Source of the DNA: Candidatus Wildermuthbacteria bacterium
Lineage (GTDB): Bacteria; Patescibacteriota; Minisyncoccia; Minisyncoccales; UBA10102
Assembly (NCBI GenBank): GCA_016177065.1
Contig: JACOVZ010000012.1
Span: forward strand, 1-15,421
Direction of reading: 5' to 3'
DNA length: 15,421 nucleotides
The notes under the pieces are model-generated. The model did not search any database. It was not told where the DNA came from and saw only the letters and a program-made list of their open reading frames with translations. Position numbers and translations under genes: made by a program. Below, piece by piece: positions 1 through 5,600 of the stretch; the first letter of the stretch is position 1; each line of letters begins with the position of its first letter.

Positions 1-220
1 CTTTGGCAAATCCATTTCAACAAGCTTAATGGGCCTATACTTTTTACGATAGGCGATAAGATCAACCGATTGCAAAAATTTCTCAAATTTACCCAACAGC
101 ATAGCTATTTCTACTGCTTACTCTTACGTCTTCCACCTTACCAAGAAATCGCCCACCTTCGCAAATGCTACGGCGGGTAAACCTTTTCGGCGATGTCTAA
201 CCTGAAATGTCGCACAAAGT
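1..220. other. Left edge, no supported gene
   Basis: Two partial reading frames touch the edge, and neither resembles a family I know. A plus-strand frame is open from base 1 to a TAA at 178-180 (59 codons). A minus-strand frame opens at an ATG at 100-102 and runs off the left edge (34 codons, beginning MLLGKFEKF). The two overlap, so at most one is real. A short hairpin (GCCTAT at 33-38, ATAGGC at 49-54) and an imperfect GC-rich inverted repeat at 151-178 are also present. Sequence to the left would decide which frame is coding. Confidence 0.4.
151..178. repeat. Imperfect GC-rich inverted repeat (REP-like)
   Basis: The arms are CCCACC (152-157) and GGCGGG (172-177), with one mismatch. The centre reads TTCGCAAATGCTAC. 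It resembles short dispersed palindromes seen in Patescibacteria genomes, but there is only one copy in this window, so its repeat nature is inference. It could also serve as a weak terminator for a plus-strand gene ending at 180. Confidence 0.25.
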
Positions 221-718
221 CTAGCTACCTTTATTGAGAATCAGACACTCCCCTTCTCCGACGACTTCAATCTTGCCGTCAACAATTTTCAGGGCAGATT
301 GATCATCAAGAGCGTAAATGGGCTCTTTAATTTCTTTTGCCAGCTCTTCCATGACTTCACGCCGCACTTTTGGAAAGTCTGGAGAGTTTAGGTGCGGCCT
401 GAAATGAAAATTAAAGAATCCAAGCCCTTCATCGTCTGGATACTTCATTGGAGCTTCATCGGGATACAGTTTCACATGATTTCTTAAAGCAAGACTCTTC
501 CCTGTAGCCATGCTTCCAGCGCTAATCCCTGCATAGACCCGAGTCTTGAGCAATTCGGGAAGCAATTCCGCAAGGCCAGACTTTTTCAGCCAATGCAGTA
601 AATAAAAGGTATCTCCGCCAGAAAAGAACAGAACATCTGTAGTTTCAATGCGCGGCTGCCAAAGCTCTCTCGGCAAAGCTGAAATATCCACAATATCTAT
701 TGATTTGAAGCCTATCAA
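221..718 (-). CDS. S51-family peptidase / type 1 glutamine amidotransferase-like protein, N-terminally truncated
   Basis: This is the C-terminal two thirds of a peptidase E-like (S51) protein. Visible landmarks are FFSGGDTFYLL (31-41), the nucleophile elbow GISAGS with Ser66, FRPH with His109 (matching the active-site His of the family), and DDQSAL near 128-133. The fold is a class I glutamine amidotransferase-like alpha/beta domain; PepE cleaves Asp-X dipeptides, but the substrate of this branch is unknown. Family members are usually about 200-230 residues and begin with a conserved hydrophobic strand (LLLTS-like) roughly 50-60 residues before this point. Here the frame starts at a TTG (716-718), only 4 bp after the pyrB stop, and an in-frame TGA lies 8 codons upstream. 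The missing part is therefore replaced by pyrB sequence. No Shine-Dalgarno is visible; expression could only come by read-through or coupling from pyrB. It is probably a decaying pseudogene, although the remaining frame is intact. Confidence 0.75.
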   Translation of the reverse strand: MIGFKSIDIVDISALPRELWQPRIETTDVLFFSGGDTFYLLHWLKKSGLAELLPELLKTRVYAGISAGSMATGKSLALRNHVKLYPDEAPMKYPDDEGLGFFNFHFRPHLNSPDFPKVRREVMEELAKEIKEPIYALDDQSALKIVDGKIEVVGEGECLILNKGS

Positions 719-722
719 AAAA

Positions 723-1622
723 TTAAGATAAAAGAAACTTCAAGAGCGCCATTCTCACCAATAATCCGTATTTTGCTTGTTTAAAATAAACTGCCTGAGG
801 CAAAGCATCAACTTCAGGCGATATTTCGTCAATGCGAGGAAGCGGGTGCATAATGATCGCGTTCTTCTTCATTGCTTTTGCTTCTTGCAATCCTATAACA
901 TACCGCCCTTCATATTTATTGTATTCCCGCATTGTTTTAAATCTCTCCTTTTGAATCCTTGTCTGGTAGAGCACGTCTATGCTTCCAAGCACAGAATCCC
1001 AACTCCTCAACTCTTGGTAGAGAATTGCGTGATGATCCAGATATGCTTTTATGTCTTCCCCTATTCTCAGCTGAGCTGGAGATATGAAAAACATTTGGCT
1101 GTGCTTGTATTTTCCTAAAAGATAAGCTAGGGAACGTGCCGTTCTCCCATTCTTTAGATCGCCTACGAAAGCAATCCGTATCCCTTCGGTTTTCCCCAGC
1201 TCTTTTTTGATGGTGTATAAATCAAGGAGCGCCTGGGTTGGATGCTGCCCTGTTCCGTCTCCGGCATTAATGATCGGGACGCTGGAAACTGCGGCGGCGC
1301 GCTCTGAGACTCCCTTCTCATAATGCCTAAGCACAATAACATCTGCGTACTGGCTTACTACCCGGATCGTATCTTCTAGAGTTTCGCCCTTTGCCGCCGA
1401 AGAGAATGCTCCCGCATTTTCAGTGGAGATAACATTTCCTCCAAGCTTGATCATGGCTGATTCAAAAGAAAACCGAGTTCTTGTACTCGGCTCGTAAAAA
1501 AGAGTTGCCATTATTTTTCCTTTAAACGGCAGGCTTCGATCTCGCCCCAAGGCATTAGCAATAGCGAAAATCTTCTGTATTGTCTTTGAATCAAACTGCT
1601 GAGATTCTAGCACATGCTTCAT
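723..1622 (-). CDS. pyrB: Aspartate carbamoyltransferase catalytic subunit
   Basis: It condenses carbamoyl phosphate and L-aspartate to N-carbamoyl-L-aspartate, the committed cytoplasmic step of pyrimidine synthesis. The carbamoyl-phosphate site STRTR is at 46-50, the mobile-loop Lys in KGE at 78-80, HPTQALLDLY begins at 127, and HPLPRIDEI lies near the C-terminus. At 299 residues it is full length (about 300-310 is usual) with all expected active-site motifs. No regulatory pyrI or other pyr gene is visible, so it is likely an unregulated catalytic trimer. The ATG has no Shine-Dalgarno; a TATAAT box ends 7 nt before it, so the mRNA is probably leaderless. An inverted repeat overlaps the -35 region. 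The truncated S51 frame follows after 4 bp. Confidence 0.97.
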   Translation of the reverse strand: MKHVLESQQFDSKTIQKIFAIANALGRDRSLPFKGKIMATLFYEPSTRTRFSFESAMIKLGGNVISTENAGAFSSAAKGETLEDTIRVVSQYADVIVLRHYEKGVSERAAAVSSVPIINAGDGTGQHPTQALLDLYTIKKELGKTEGIRIAFVGDLKNGRTARSLAYLLGKYKHSQMFFISPAQLRIGEDIKAYLDHHAILYQELRSWDSVLGSIDVLYQTRIQKERFKTMREYNKYEGRYVIGLQEAKAMKKNAIIMHPLPRIDEISPEVDALPQAVYFKQAKYGLLVRMALLKFLLS

Positions 1623-1629
1623 TGCATGT

Positions 1630-1657
1630 ATTATAAAGCATCAAAATATCAAGTAAA
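1630..1657 (-). promoter_or_regulatory. pyrB promoter
   Basis: On the minus strand, -35 TTTACT (1652-1657), a 16-bp spacer and a perfect -10 TATAAT (1630-1635). Transcription is predicted to begin at or within 1-2 nt of the pyrB ATG (1622). The -35 box overlaps the left arm of the palindrome at 1655-1675. Confidence 0.6.
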
Positions 1658-1675
1658 CTTGGTCTCGCCAAGTTT
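1655..1675. repeat. Perfect inverted repeat, candidate operator
   Basis: AAACTTGG, a 5-nt TCTCG loop, and CCAAGTTT form a perfect 8-bp dyad in the divergent intergenic region between pyrB and the plus-strand gene. It overlaps the pyrB -35 box by 3 bp, a position suited to a repressor site. No long T-tract follows on either strand, so a terminator is less likely. Confidence 0.45.
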
Positions 1676-1806
1676 TCCACAGCTATGGACTTTTTTGAGT
1701 TCTTGTGTTATGGAATGAGCATCCTATTTCTGGGCAGAGAAATGGATATGTGCACCTAAAATTCATAGCCGATGGTCCGCAGAGACCTAGGCAATTGGAG
1801 GGAAAA

Positions 1807-2364
1807 ATGAGTAAAACATTAGGACGACATCAGACCCTTACATCTCAAAGCCTTCTCGAAATGGCAACTCGGGTAGTGATAATCCGAGCATGGAAGACAT
1901 TGCGGGTACTGAACATTGATCTTGTGGCTCGGGGATCAAGAACTGACCCGCCCACTCCTTTAATCTGTGCCCACTATGAAACAAATCTTTCATCCGTGGA
2001 AAATGTGCTGTTCCTGAGATCTCGGAAAACACTCTCAATAGATACACATCAAGATGCCAAGCAAGGTACTCAAATAACCTTAGATTCCTGGGGACAACAT
2101 GTTCCAGATCTCTGTTTGAACATTCCGGTTTTTGCCTGTCATATTGCGTTTATTGCCCGTAATTCAACAGAGATGCCTGTGGGAAGTCTCTTCCTGATCC
2201 TCCACTACATTCGTCTCAGAACATTGATGGAAGCAAAGTTAGAGGAAGAAGGCACGTTCGATTTCCATGATAACCTCTTGATGCTGCTAGAACGATTTGA
2301 TAGTTTTATTGCGCAACGGATCAAGGAGTTGGACTATCTTGGAAAGATGCTGAGCATAGACTAA
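1807..2364 (+). CDS. Hypothetical protein, unknown function
   Basis: This is the only plus-strand gene in the window, and I do not recognise its family. I chose the ATG at 1807 because GGAGGG (1797-1802) sits just before it; the frame extends upstream to an ATG at 1705 (219 aa), but that start has no ribosome site. The 185-residue product begins MSKTLGRHQTL, is soluble and mixed in its first part, contains a hydrophobic stretch around VFACHIAFIA, and ends in a charged, probably helical tail (EEEGTFDFHDNLL followed by IAQRIKELDYLG). It shows no signal peptide and no clear catalytic motif. It diverges from pyrB and ends 16 bp before a strong terminator, so it forms a one-gene unit. The long clean frame, ribosome site and terminator together support a real gene. 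Confidence 0.7.
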   Translation: MSKTLGRHQTLTSQSLLEMATRVVIIRAWKTLRVLNIDLVARGSRTDPPTPLICAHYETNLSSVENVLFLRSRKTLSIDTHQDAKQGTQITLDSWGQHVPDLCLNIPVFACHIAFIARNSTEMPVGSLFLILHYIRLRTLMEAKLEEEGTFDFHDNLLMLLERFDSFIAQRIKELDYLGKMLSID

Positions 2365-2380
2365 ACCAACCTTTTGCAAG

Positions 2381-2409
2381 CTCTGCTGCTGCCCCAGCAG
2401 AGTTTTTTT
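2381..2409 (+). terminator. Rho-independent terminator of the plus-strand gene
   Basis: CTCTGCT (2381-2387) pairs with AGCAGAG (2396-2402) across an 8-nt loop and is followed directly by seven T residues. The T-tract is on the plus strand only. Confidence 0.9.
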
Positions 2410-2419
2410 ATCGCCAATT

Positions 2420-2788
2420 TCATGATTTCTTAGTCATTCTGTATTCATGCAAAAAGGAAATCTTGCCTCCCGAAAACTTCACCAAACTAATACCGAGCAA
2501 CTCATGGCCTTTTCCTGCTGCGTTGCATGTAAAATCCCATTCAAAGAAAGCCGTGTTTTCTTCTCCTAAGAAATAAAAAGAGGTGATTTCCCATCGGATC
2601 ACTCTCCCCTTCTCTTGGACCCAATACTCAAACCATTTCTTTACCTGTTTTATGCCTTGATACGTTGGTCCATGTGATTCAATAATCACACATTCATCGC
2701 TCAACGGCGCTATGATTTTTTCAATATCGTTTTCTTTCCAACCGTCCACATATTTCTGTATAAGTTGTTTCGCTAATTCTACATTCAT
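2420..2788 (-). CDS. SnoaL-like / NTF2-fold protein
   Basis: A 122-residue protein with the small alpha+beta cone layout of the SnoaL/NTF2 superfamily: an N-terminal helix (ELAKQLIQKYVDGWKEND), the IIAPLSDECVIIESHG strand region, GIKQVKKWFEYW, and a C-terminal sheet containing FEWDFTC and GISLVKFSGGKI before a final HEYRMT. This size is typical of single-domain members. The fold is used by isomerases, dehydratases and simple binding proteins, and nothing here fixes a substrate. No Shine-Dalgarno precedes the ATG; a weak -10-like TAAGAT (2795-2800) ends 6 nt upstream. It converges on the plus-strand gene and appears to be a single-gene unit, since the terminator at 2826-2857 closes the gene upstream. 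Confidence 0.8.
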   Translation of the reverse strand: MNVELAKQLIQKYVDGWKENDIEKIIAPLSDECVIIESHGPTYQGIKQVKKWFEYWVQEKGRVIRWEITSFYFLGEENTAFFEWDFTCNAAGKGHELLGISLVKFSGGKISFLHEYRMTKKS

Positions 2789-2809
2789 GCTTTTATCTTA
2801 CCATACTGG

Positions 2810-2823
2810 TAAAAATCTGAAAT
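2810..2823. repeat. 14-bp intergenic repeat, copy 1
   Basis: TAAAAATCTGAAAT, identical to 3148-3161. Both copies lie directly downstream, in the minus-strand sense, of a terminator hairpin. Confidence 0.5.
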
Positions 2824-2825
2824 GA

Positions 2826-2857
2826 AAAAGGCTGGGCTACTAAGAGTCCAGCCTTTT
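2826..2857 (-). terminator. Terminator of the 82-aa membrane protein gene
   Basis: AAAAGGCTGG (2826-2835) pairs with CCAGCCTTTT (2848-2857), a 10-bp stem with a 12-nt loop. On the minus strand it is followed by T residues. The last codons and the TAG stop (2840-2842) of the gene lie inside the hairpin, so terminator and coding sequence overlap. Confidence 0.8.
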
Positions 2858-3088
2858 CGAAACTCTCCGAAGAGTCCGATAAGAGTTGAGCCTTTCCAAG
2901 ATTCTTCGATGCTCAATCCATGCCCAGATTAGTATTATGAGTATACTGATTATCACTGCTTCAGCACCCCCGAATATCAACCAGGGATTGAGAAAAGTGA
3001 CTCCCAATATAAATATGAACCCACCGCAGAAACTTACTATCCAACTAATCCAGATAGGAAAGGGAACTGTTTTTAGGAGCTTTTTCAT
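2840..3088 (-). CDS. Small two-helix membrane protein, unknown function
   Basis: The 82-residue protein has two strongly hydrophobic segments, about residues 12-32 (PIWISWIVSFCGGFIFILG region) and 38-58 (IFGGAEAVIISILIILIWAW). A positively charged C-terminal tail follows (EHRRILERLNSYRTLRRVSKR), suggesting an N-out/C-in hairpin in the cytoplasmic membrane with the basic tail inside. I recognise no family or catalytic motif. The start is secure: AGGAGGTGAT (3092-3101) is a near-complete match to the 16S anti-Shine-Dalgarno, 3 nt before the ATG. It has its own promoter (3117-3144) and terminator, so it is a monocistronic, probably well translated gene. Confidence 0.75.
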   Translation of the reverse strand: MKKLLKTVPFPIWISWIVSFCGGFIFILGVTFLNPWLIFGGAEAVIISILIILIWAWIEHRRILERLNSYRTLRRVSKRLDS

Positions 3089-3091
3089 TTA

Positions 3092-3144
3092 ATCACCTCC
3101 TATATACTTTAAGCTACTTATATCAACATATAGTAAAAAAGCAA
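3092..3144 (-). promoter_or_regulatory. Promoter and strong Shine-Dalgarno of the 82-aa gene
   Basis: Minus strand: -35-like TTGCTT (3139-3144), a 16-bp spacer, and extended -10 TGATATAAG with TATAAG at 3117-3122. The Shine-Dalgarno AGGAGGTGAT is at 3092-3101. Confidence 0.55.
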
Positions 3145-3147
3145 GCT

Positions 3148-3161
3148 TAAAAATCTGAAAT
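3148..3161. repeat. 14-bp intergenic repeat, copy 2
   Basis: TAAAAATCTGAAAT, identical to 2810-2823, next to the terminator at 3162-3197. Confidence 0.5.
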
Positions 3162-3197
3162 AAAAAGCTCGCCGAAAAGTGATAACTAAACGGCGAG
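3162..3197 (-). terminator. Terminator of the 104-aa gene
   Basis: CTCGCCG (3168-3174) pairs with CGGCGAG (3191-3197); the minus-strand transcript continues CTTTTTATTT. The loop is long (16 nt) but the stem is GC-rich. Confidence 0.75.
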
Positions 3198-3208
3198 ACT
3201 CAAAAGAA

Positions 3209-3523
3209 CTAATCAAAGGGAATTGCTGGCCCGTTCCTTGTCCGAACCCATTCACAGTCACTCTTGAACTCTTCAAGATGTTCAATATCTGTCCGATCAT
3301 AGCATCCGATAGGAGCGCCTGTTTGCCCTATAAAGCAGGAGCGAGTACCCTTTCCGATGGCAAAAGACATGCCCTGAAACGTCCAAGTACCCTCTTGGAG
3401 ATCCAGGGAAACTCCTTTAGGTACTTTGGTTTGGAGATGACTGTAGCAAGTGTTGATCGGCCAGACGAGAAAGATCAAGTTTCTCTTTTTGCATCTGGGT
3501 TTTGCTGGCGTTTGGCTAGCCAT
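3209..3523 (-). CDS. Hypothetical protein with five cysteines
   Basis: A 104-residue protein I do not recognise. It has five cysteines (11, 26, 63, 74, 90), a short hydrophobic run (NLIFLVWPI, 15-23) after a basic N-terminus, and a glycine-rich central part (GTWTFQGMSFAIGKGT, 45-60). The cysteines are not in CxxC pairs, so a zinc ribbon is not evident. If the hydrophobic run is an anchor, the rest would be outside the cytoplasm. A plus-strand frame overlaps almost completely (3179-3550). I prefer the minus strand because it has AGGAGG ahead of the ATG, a promoter at 3561-3589 and a terminator at 3162-3197. It is a single-gene unit. Confidence 0.65.
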   Translation of the reverse strand: MASQTPAKPRCKKRNLIFLVWPINTCYSHLQTKVPKGVSLDLQEGTWTFQGMSFAIGKGTRSCFIGQTGAPIGCYDRTDIEHLEEFKSDCEWVRTRNGPAIPFD

Positions 3524-3560
3524 GACAACCTCCTTTTATGTGCTTTATGACTACGGATTT

Positions 3561-3589
3561 CTTCTACCTTCTTTCAATCAAAAAGTCAA
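3561..3589 (-). promoter_or_regulatory. Promoter of the 104-aa gene
   Basis: Minus strand: -35 TTGACT (3584-3589), a 17-bp spacer and -10 TAGAAG (3561-3566). This gives a leader of about 30 nt carrying the AGGAGG ribosome site. The rest of 3524-3624 holds nothing else I can support. Confidence 0.6.
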
Positions 3590-3624
3590 GAAGCGCTGAT
3601 TCTCCTCAATATCTCAAGGAAAAC

Positions 3625-3652
3625 AAGAAATCGCCTCCCCTGGCGATTTCTT
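3625..3652 (-). terminator. Terminator of the toxin-antitoxin/radC operon
   Basis: A perfect 11-bp stem: AAGAAATCGCC (3625-3635) with GGCGATTTCTT (3642-3652) and a 6-nt loop. The minus-strand transcript continues GTTTTCC. It lies just after the 44-aa gene. Confidence 0.85.
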
Positions 3653-3661
3653 AGCAATTCA

Positions 3662-3796
3662 TTACGGCTTCTGGATCTGCTTCCACAGCCAAATGGCGGC
3701 AAGAACGCCCACGGCAAGCCATACAACCCATGTTGTTGTTGCCAGCCATGAAACTCCATATGCCCAATCCATCATATTGTATCCAAACCCCATCAT
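3662..3796 (-). CDS. 44-aa single-helix membrane protein
   Basis: The frame translates to 44 residues beginning MMGFGYNMMDWAYG, followed by a tryptophan-rich hydrophobic helix of about 20 residues (WVVWLAVGVLAAIWLW, 23-38) and a KQIQKP tail. N-termini of the MMGFG / MMDW type followed by one or two membrane helices occur in many tiny bacterial membrane proteins; I infer a similar single-pass protein of unknown role. There is no strong ribosome site; AAGAGA lies about 10 nt upstream. It begins 27 bp after the 78-aa gene and is last before the operon terminator. The first two codons are both ATG, so the start could shift by one residue. Confidence 0.6.
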   Translation of the reverse strand: MMGFGYNMMDWAYGVSWLATTTWVVWLAVGVLAAIWLWKQIQKP

Positions 3797-3823
3797 AGTT
3801 TTATCTCTTAATCATGTTAACAA

Positions 3824-4060
3824 TTACAGCTTAAACTCTTCCCTGTCTACCGGAAGGTCAAACTTTGCTTTTGTTTTGTTGAGCCTCCTGTCAATGGCAG
3901 TAAAGATGCGCTCCATGTCTTCTTTGGCATATTCGTACCTGCCTTTAGCTGCGCAATTCCCGAGAATCCTCAATCTCCGGATAACCTCGTTGGTCCTGCG
4001 CTGGGCTAAACGGCGAAACCTGTCTCTTTTTGACTCGTTTTTTTGGGCTTTTTGCTTCAT
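3824..4060 (-). CDS. 78-aa basic hypothetical protein
   Basis: A small, highly charged, predicted helical protein: a lysine/arginine-rich N-terminus (MKQKAQKNESKRDRFRRLAQRR), then VIRRLRILGNCA, YEYAKEDMERIFTAIDRRL, and a short tail ending EEFKL. The pattern of LGNC followed by YEY and D-x-E-x-IF-x-x-I is one I associate with small conserved Patescibacteria proteins of unknown function. The basic surface could bind nucleic acid, but this is only inference. The ATG lacks a Shine-Dalgarno and the frame closes at an upstream TGA with no alternative start. It sits 48 bp after the nuclease-fold gene; that gap holds two hairpins. Confidence 0.7.
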   Translation of the reverse strand: MKQKAQKNESKRDRFRRLAQRRTNEVIRRLRILGNCAAKGRYEYAKEDMERIFTAIDRRLNKTKAKFDLPVDREEFKL

Positions 4061-4106
4061 AGAAAGGGGAAATCCCTTCCTTCAGCATCCTCTTTTAAAG
4101 AATGCT
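4061..4106 (-). other. Tandem hairpins between operon genes
   Basis: A 23-nt near-perfect dyad at 4084-4106 (arms AGCAT/ATGCT extended inward with G-U pairs) and a smaller one, AAGGG (4064-4068) / CCCTT (4074-4078), fill the gap between the nuclease-fold gene and the 78-aa gene. No T-tract follows, so an mRNA processing or stability element is more likely than a terminator. Confidence 0.4.
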
Positions 4107-4108
4107 TG

Positions 4109-4642
4109 TCAACCCTTCAAAGATCCCGAAGAAGGGATATATCCTGTGTTGGGAAACCCTGCTTTCTGCCACGCAAACACCGTAGGATATTTCTTAATGT
4201 CAATGCACACGAACTTCCGATGGAGATTTTCTCCTTTATACCATCTCGTGTAGTAAATCAGGTACGAAGGAAAAAGCTTACGAGGAAAACTGGCTCCGAT
4301 TGCAAACAACTTGAGAAGGTTTTCATCTTTGTTTTTCTTGTAGAGAACGGGGGCCTCAACCAAAAACGCAAGAAAAGGCTTTTGAGCTTTTTCCACAAGC
4401 ACATCTGCTTCCATATAGTGAAGATCTGGGCCTTTGAGCGCCACAAGAGCGTCTACGCGAATGTCGTGGGGCCCGTAGCGATAGCGGTCCATAAGCTCCA
4501 CCACGAGCTGGGCTTTTACCAGCTCTTTTTCTTTGGGAAAAGGAGGGCCGTCTTCGCCGCAATACGCCACCTGGTCTCGCAGTTTCTGATAGGTAAATCG
4601 CACTGCCCCGAAAACAAGTTGTACTGGAGTTGAATTCTGCAT
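4109..4642 (-). CDS. HSDR_N-like nuclease-fold protein with degenerate active site
   Basis: The 177-residue protein resembles the N-terminal domain of type I restriction R subunits (PD-(D/E)xK fold). KEKELVKAQLVVELMDRYRYGP (37-58) matches the helix that precedes the core, HDIRVDALVALKG the first strand, EAD-VLV with Asp80 the acidic strand, and AFLVEAP (92-98) the position of E-x-K. After Glu96 the residues are Ala-Pro, so the catalytic Lys is absent; NLLKLFAIG matches the conserved QL-x-x-Y-type helix. This suggests a DNA-binding or structural role rather than cleavage, or a misplaced alignment. Its ATG overlaps the radC stop by one base (TAATG), indicating translational coupling. The domain call is moderate and the exact function unknown. 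Confidence 0.65.
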   Translation of the reverse strand: MQNSTPVQLVFGAVRFTYQKLRDQVAYCGEDGPPFPKEKELVKAQLVVELMDRYRYGPHDIRVDALVALKGPDLHYMEADVLVEKAQKPFLAFLVEAPVLYKKNKDENLLKLFAIGASFPRKLFPSYLIYYTRWYKGENLHRKFVCIDIKKYPTVFAWQKAGFPNTGYIPSSGSLKG

Positions 4643-5340
4643 TACAGCAAGCCTTGCTCTTTAAAACTCATGTATCTTCCTTGGGCTATGATAATATGGT
4701 CAACAAGATTAATCCCGAGAAGCTTCCCTGCTTCTCCCAGGCGCCTTGTGATTTCCCGGTCTTCTCCGGAAGGCTGAGGATCTTCTGAAGGATGATTGTG
4801 CGCGATAATGATGTGCGAGGCGTGGCGCGCTATGGCTGCCTGAAAGGTTTCCCTTGGATGCACAAGGCTTGTGGTGAGCGTGCCGACAGAAACCGTATCA
4901 ATGCCGATAAGCTTGTTTCTCGTGTCAAACGAAAGAACCATAAAGTGCTCCTTCGCATAGTTGCGAATCTTTGATTTTACCAAATTATACACTGCCTGAG
5001 AAGAAGTTGCGCTCTTTTTCTTTTGTTCTGAACCCGTTGAAAGGTTTTGCCCGATTCTCCGCACCATTTCAAGGCAGGCCTTCAGCTGGGAAGCTTTTGC
5101 AAGCCCCAATCCTTTCACTGCCTGCAGATCTTCCAAAGAAGCTTCCACAACCCCGCGCAACGAGCCAAAACGCGAAAGGAGCTTTTGAGATGCCATCATA
5201 ACAGACTCCCCTCTCACTCCCCTTCCGAGGATTAGAGCTAAAAGCTCTTGCGCGGAAAGGGCTTCTGATCCGAAATGCACAAGCCTTTCTCTGGGCCGTT
5301 CTTCTGCTGGCAGATCGTGTACTGTAAAAGACTGCTTCAT
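4642..5340 (-). CDS. radC: RadC family DNA repair protein (JAB/MPN domain)
   Basis: A helix-hairpin-helix segment (VKGLGLAKASQLKACL, about 75-90) precedes a RadC JAB/MPN metallo domain. The metal site is intact: Glu164 in HPRETF and H181-x-H183-x7-S191-x2-D194 in HNHPSEDPQPSGED. At 232 residues it is normal length. The fold is that of zinc-dependent JAMM isopeptidases; despite the name, a direct repair role is not established, and RadC genes are often found in mobile or defence contexts. The ATG follows the toxin stop by 2 bp with GGAG about 9 nt upstream, and the nuclease-fold gene overlaps its stop, so it is co-transcribed with the toxin-antitoxin pair. Confidence 0.95.
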   Translation of the reverse strand: MKQSFTVHDLPAEERPRERLVHFGSEALSAQELLALILGRGVRGESVMMASQKLLSRFGSLRGVVEASLEDLQAVKGLGLAKASQLKACLEMVRRIGQNLSTGSEQKKKSATSSQAVYNLVKSKIRNYAKEHFMVLSFDTRNKLIGIDTVSVGTLTTSLVHPRETFQAAIARHASHIIIAHNHPSEDPQPSGEDREITRRLGEAGKLLGINLVDHIIIAQGRYMSFKEQGLL

Positions 5341-5342
5341 AT

Positions 5343-5600
5343 TTAGTACTCCATGCTTCCTCTGTGCCCAATTTCAACAACTTCCACGACTTTATCAAGT
5401 TCCAGTATCCTATATAAAATACGATAGGGCCATACCTTTATTTTTCTTCTATCTGAAAGATGACCTTTCATTTTTTGCCCGTGGTATGGATCCTCGCAGA
5501 TCTCATCAAGCGCCCTTTGAATTCGCATCCTCCAAGGCAAAGGGATTTTCTTAAGATTTCTTCCTGCAGGGCCTGCAATGACTATTCTATACCTTTCCAT
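5343..5600 (-). CDS. RelE/ParE-family toxin
   Basis: An 85-residue protein of normal toxin size with the RelE layout: an N-terminal strand (YRIVIAG), a helical hairpin (AGRNLKKIPLPWRMRIQRALDEI), DPYHGQKMKGHL, then the basic sheet KIKVWPYRILYRI with Arg60 and Arg64, and a C-terminal VVEIGHRGSMEY with His79, Arg80 and Tyr85 where RelE mRNA interferases carry catalytic Arg and Tyr. It would cleave mRNA on the ribosome if RelE-like; ParE-like gyrase inhibition cannot be excluded. AAGGAAG is a good ribosome site 3-4 nt before the ATG. The start overlaps the antitoxin end by 14 bp, the usual coupled arrangement. Confidence 0.88.
   Translation of the reverse strand: MERYRIVIAGPAGRNLKKIPLPWRMRIQRALDEICEDPYHGQKMKGHLSDRRKIKVWPYRILYRILELDKVVEVVEIGHRGSMEY

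Noticed and set aside
1705..1806. Upstream extension of the plus-strand unknown gene to an ATG at 1705
   Set aside because: No ribosome site precedes 1705, while GGAGGG precedes the ATG at 1807.
3179..3550. Plus-strand 123-codon open frame
   Set aside because: It overlaps the minus-strand 104-aa gene, which alone has a ribosome site, promoter and terminator in the right places.
4090..4116. TTGACA on the minus strand near 4108 as a promoter for the 78-aa gene
   Set aside because: No -10-like hexamer occurs 15-19 bp downstream; that stretch is a hairpin.
4043..4633. Long plus-strand open frame (196 codons)
   Set aside because: It is antisense to the 177-aa nuclease-fold gene, which is coupled to radC and has a recognisable domain; the plus-strand translation resembles nothing.
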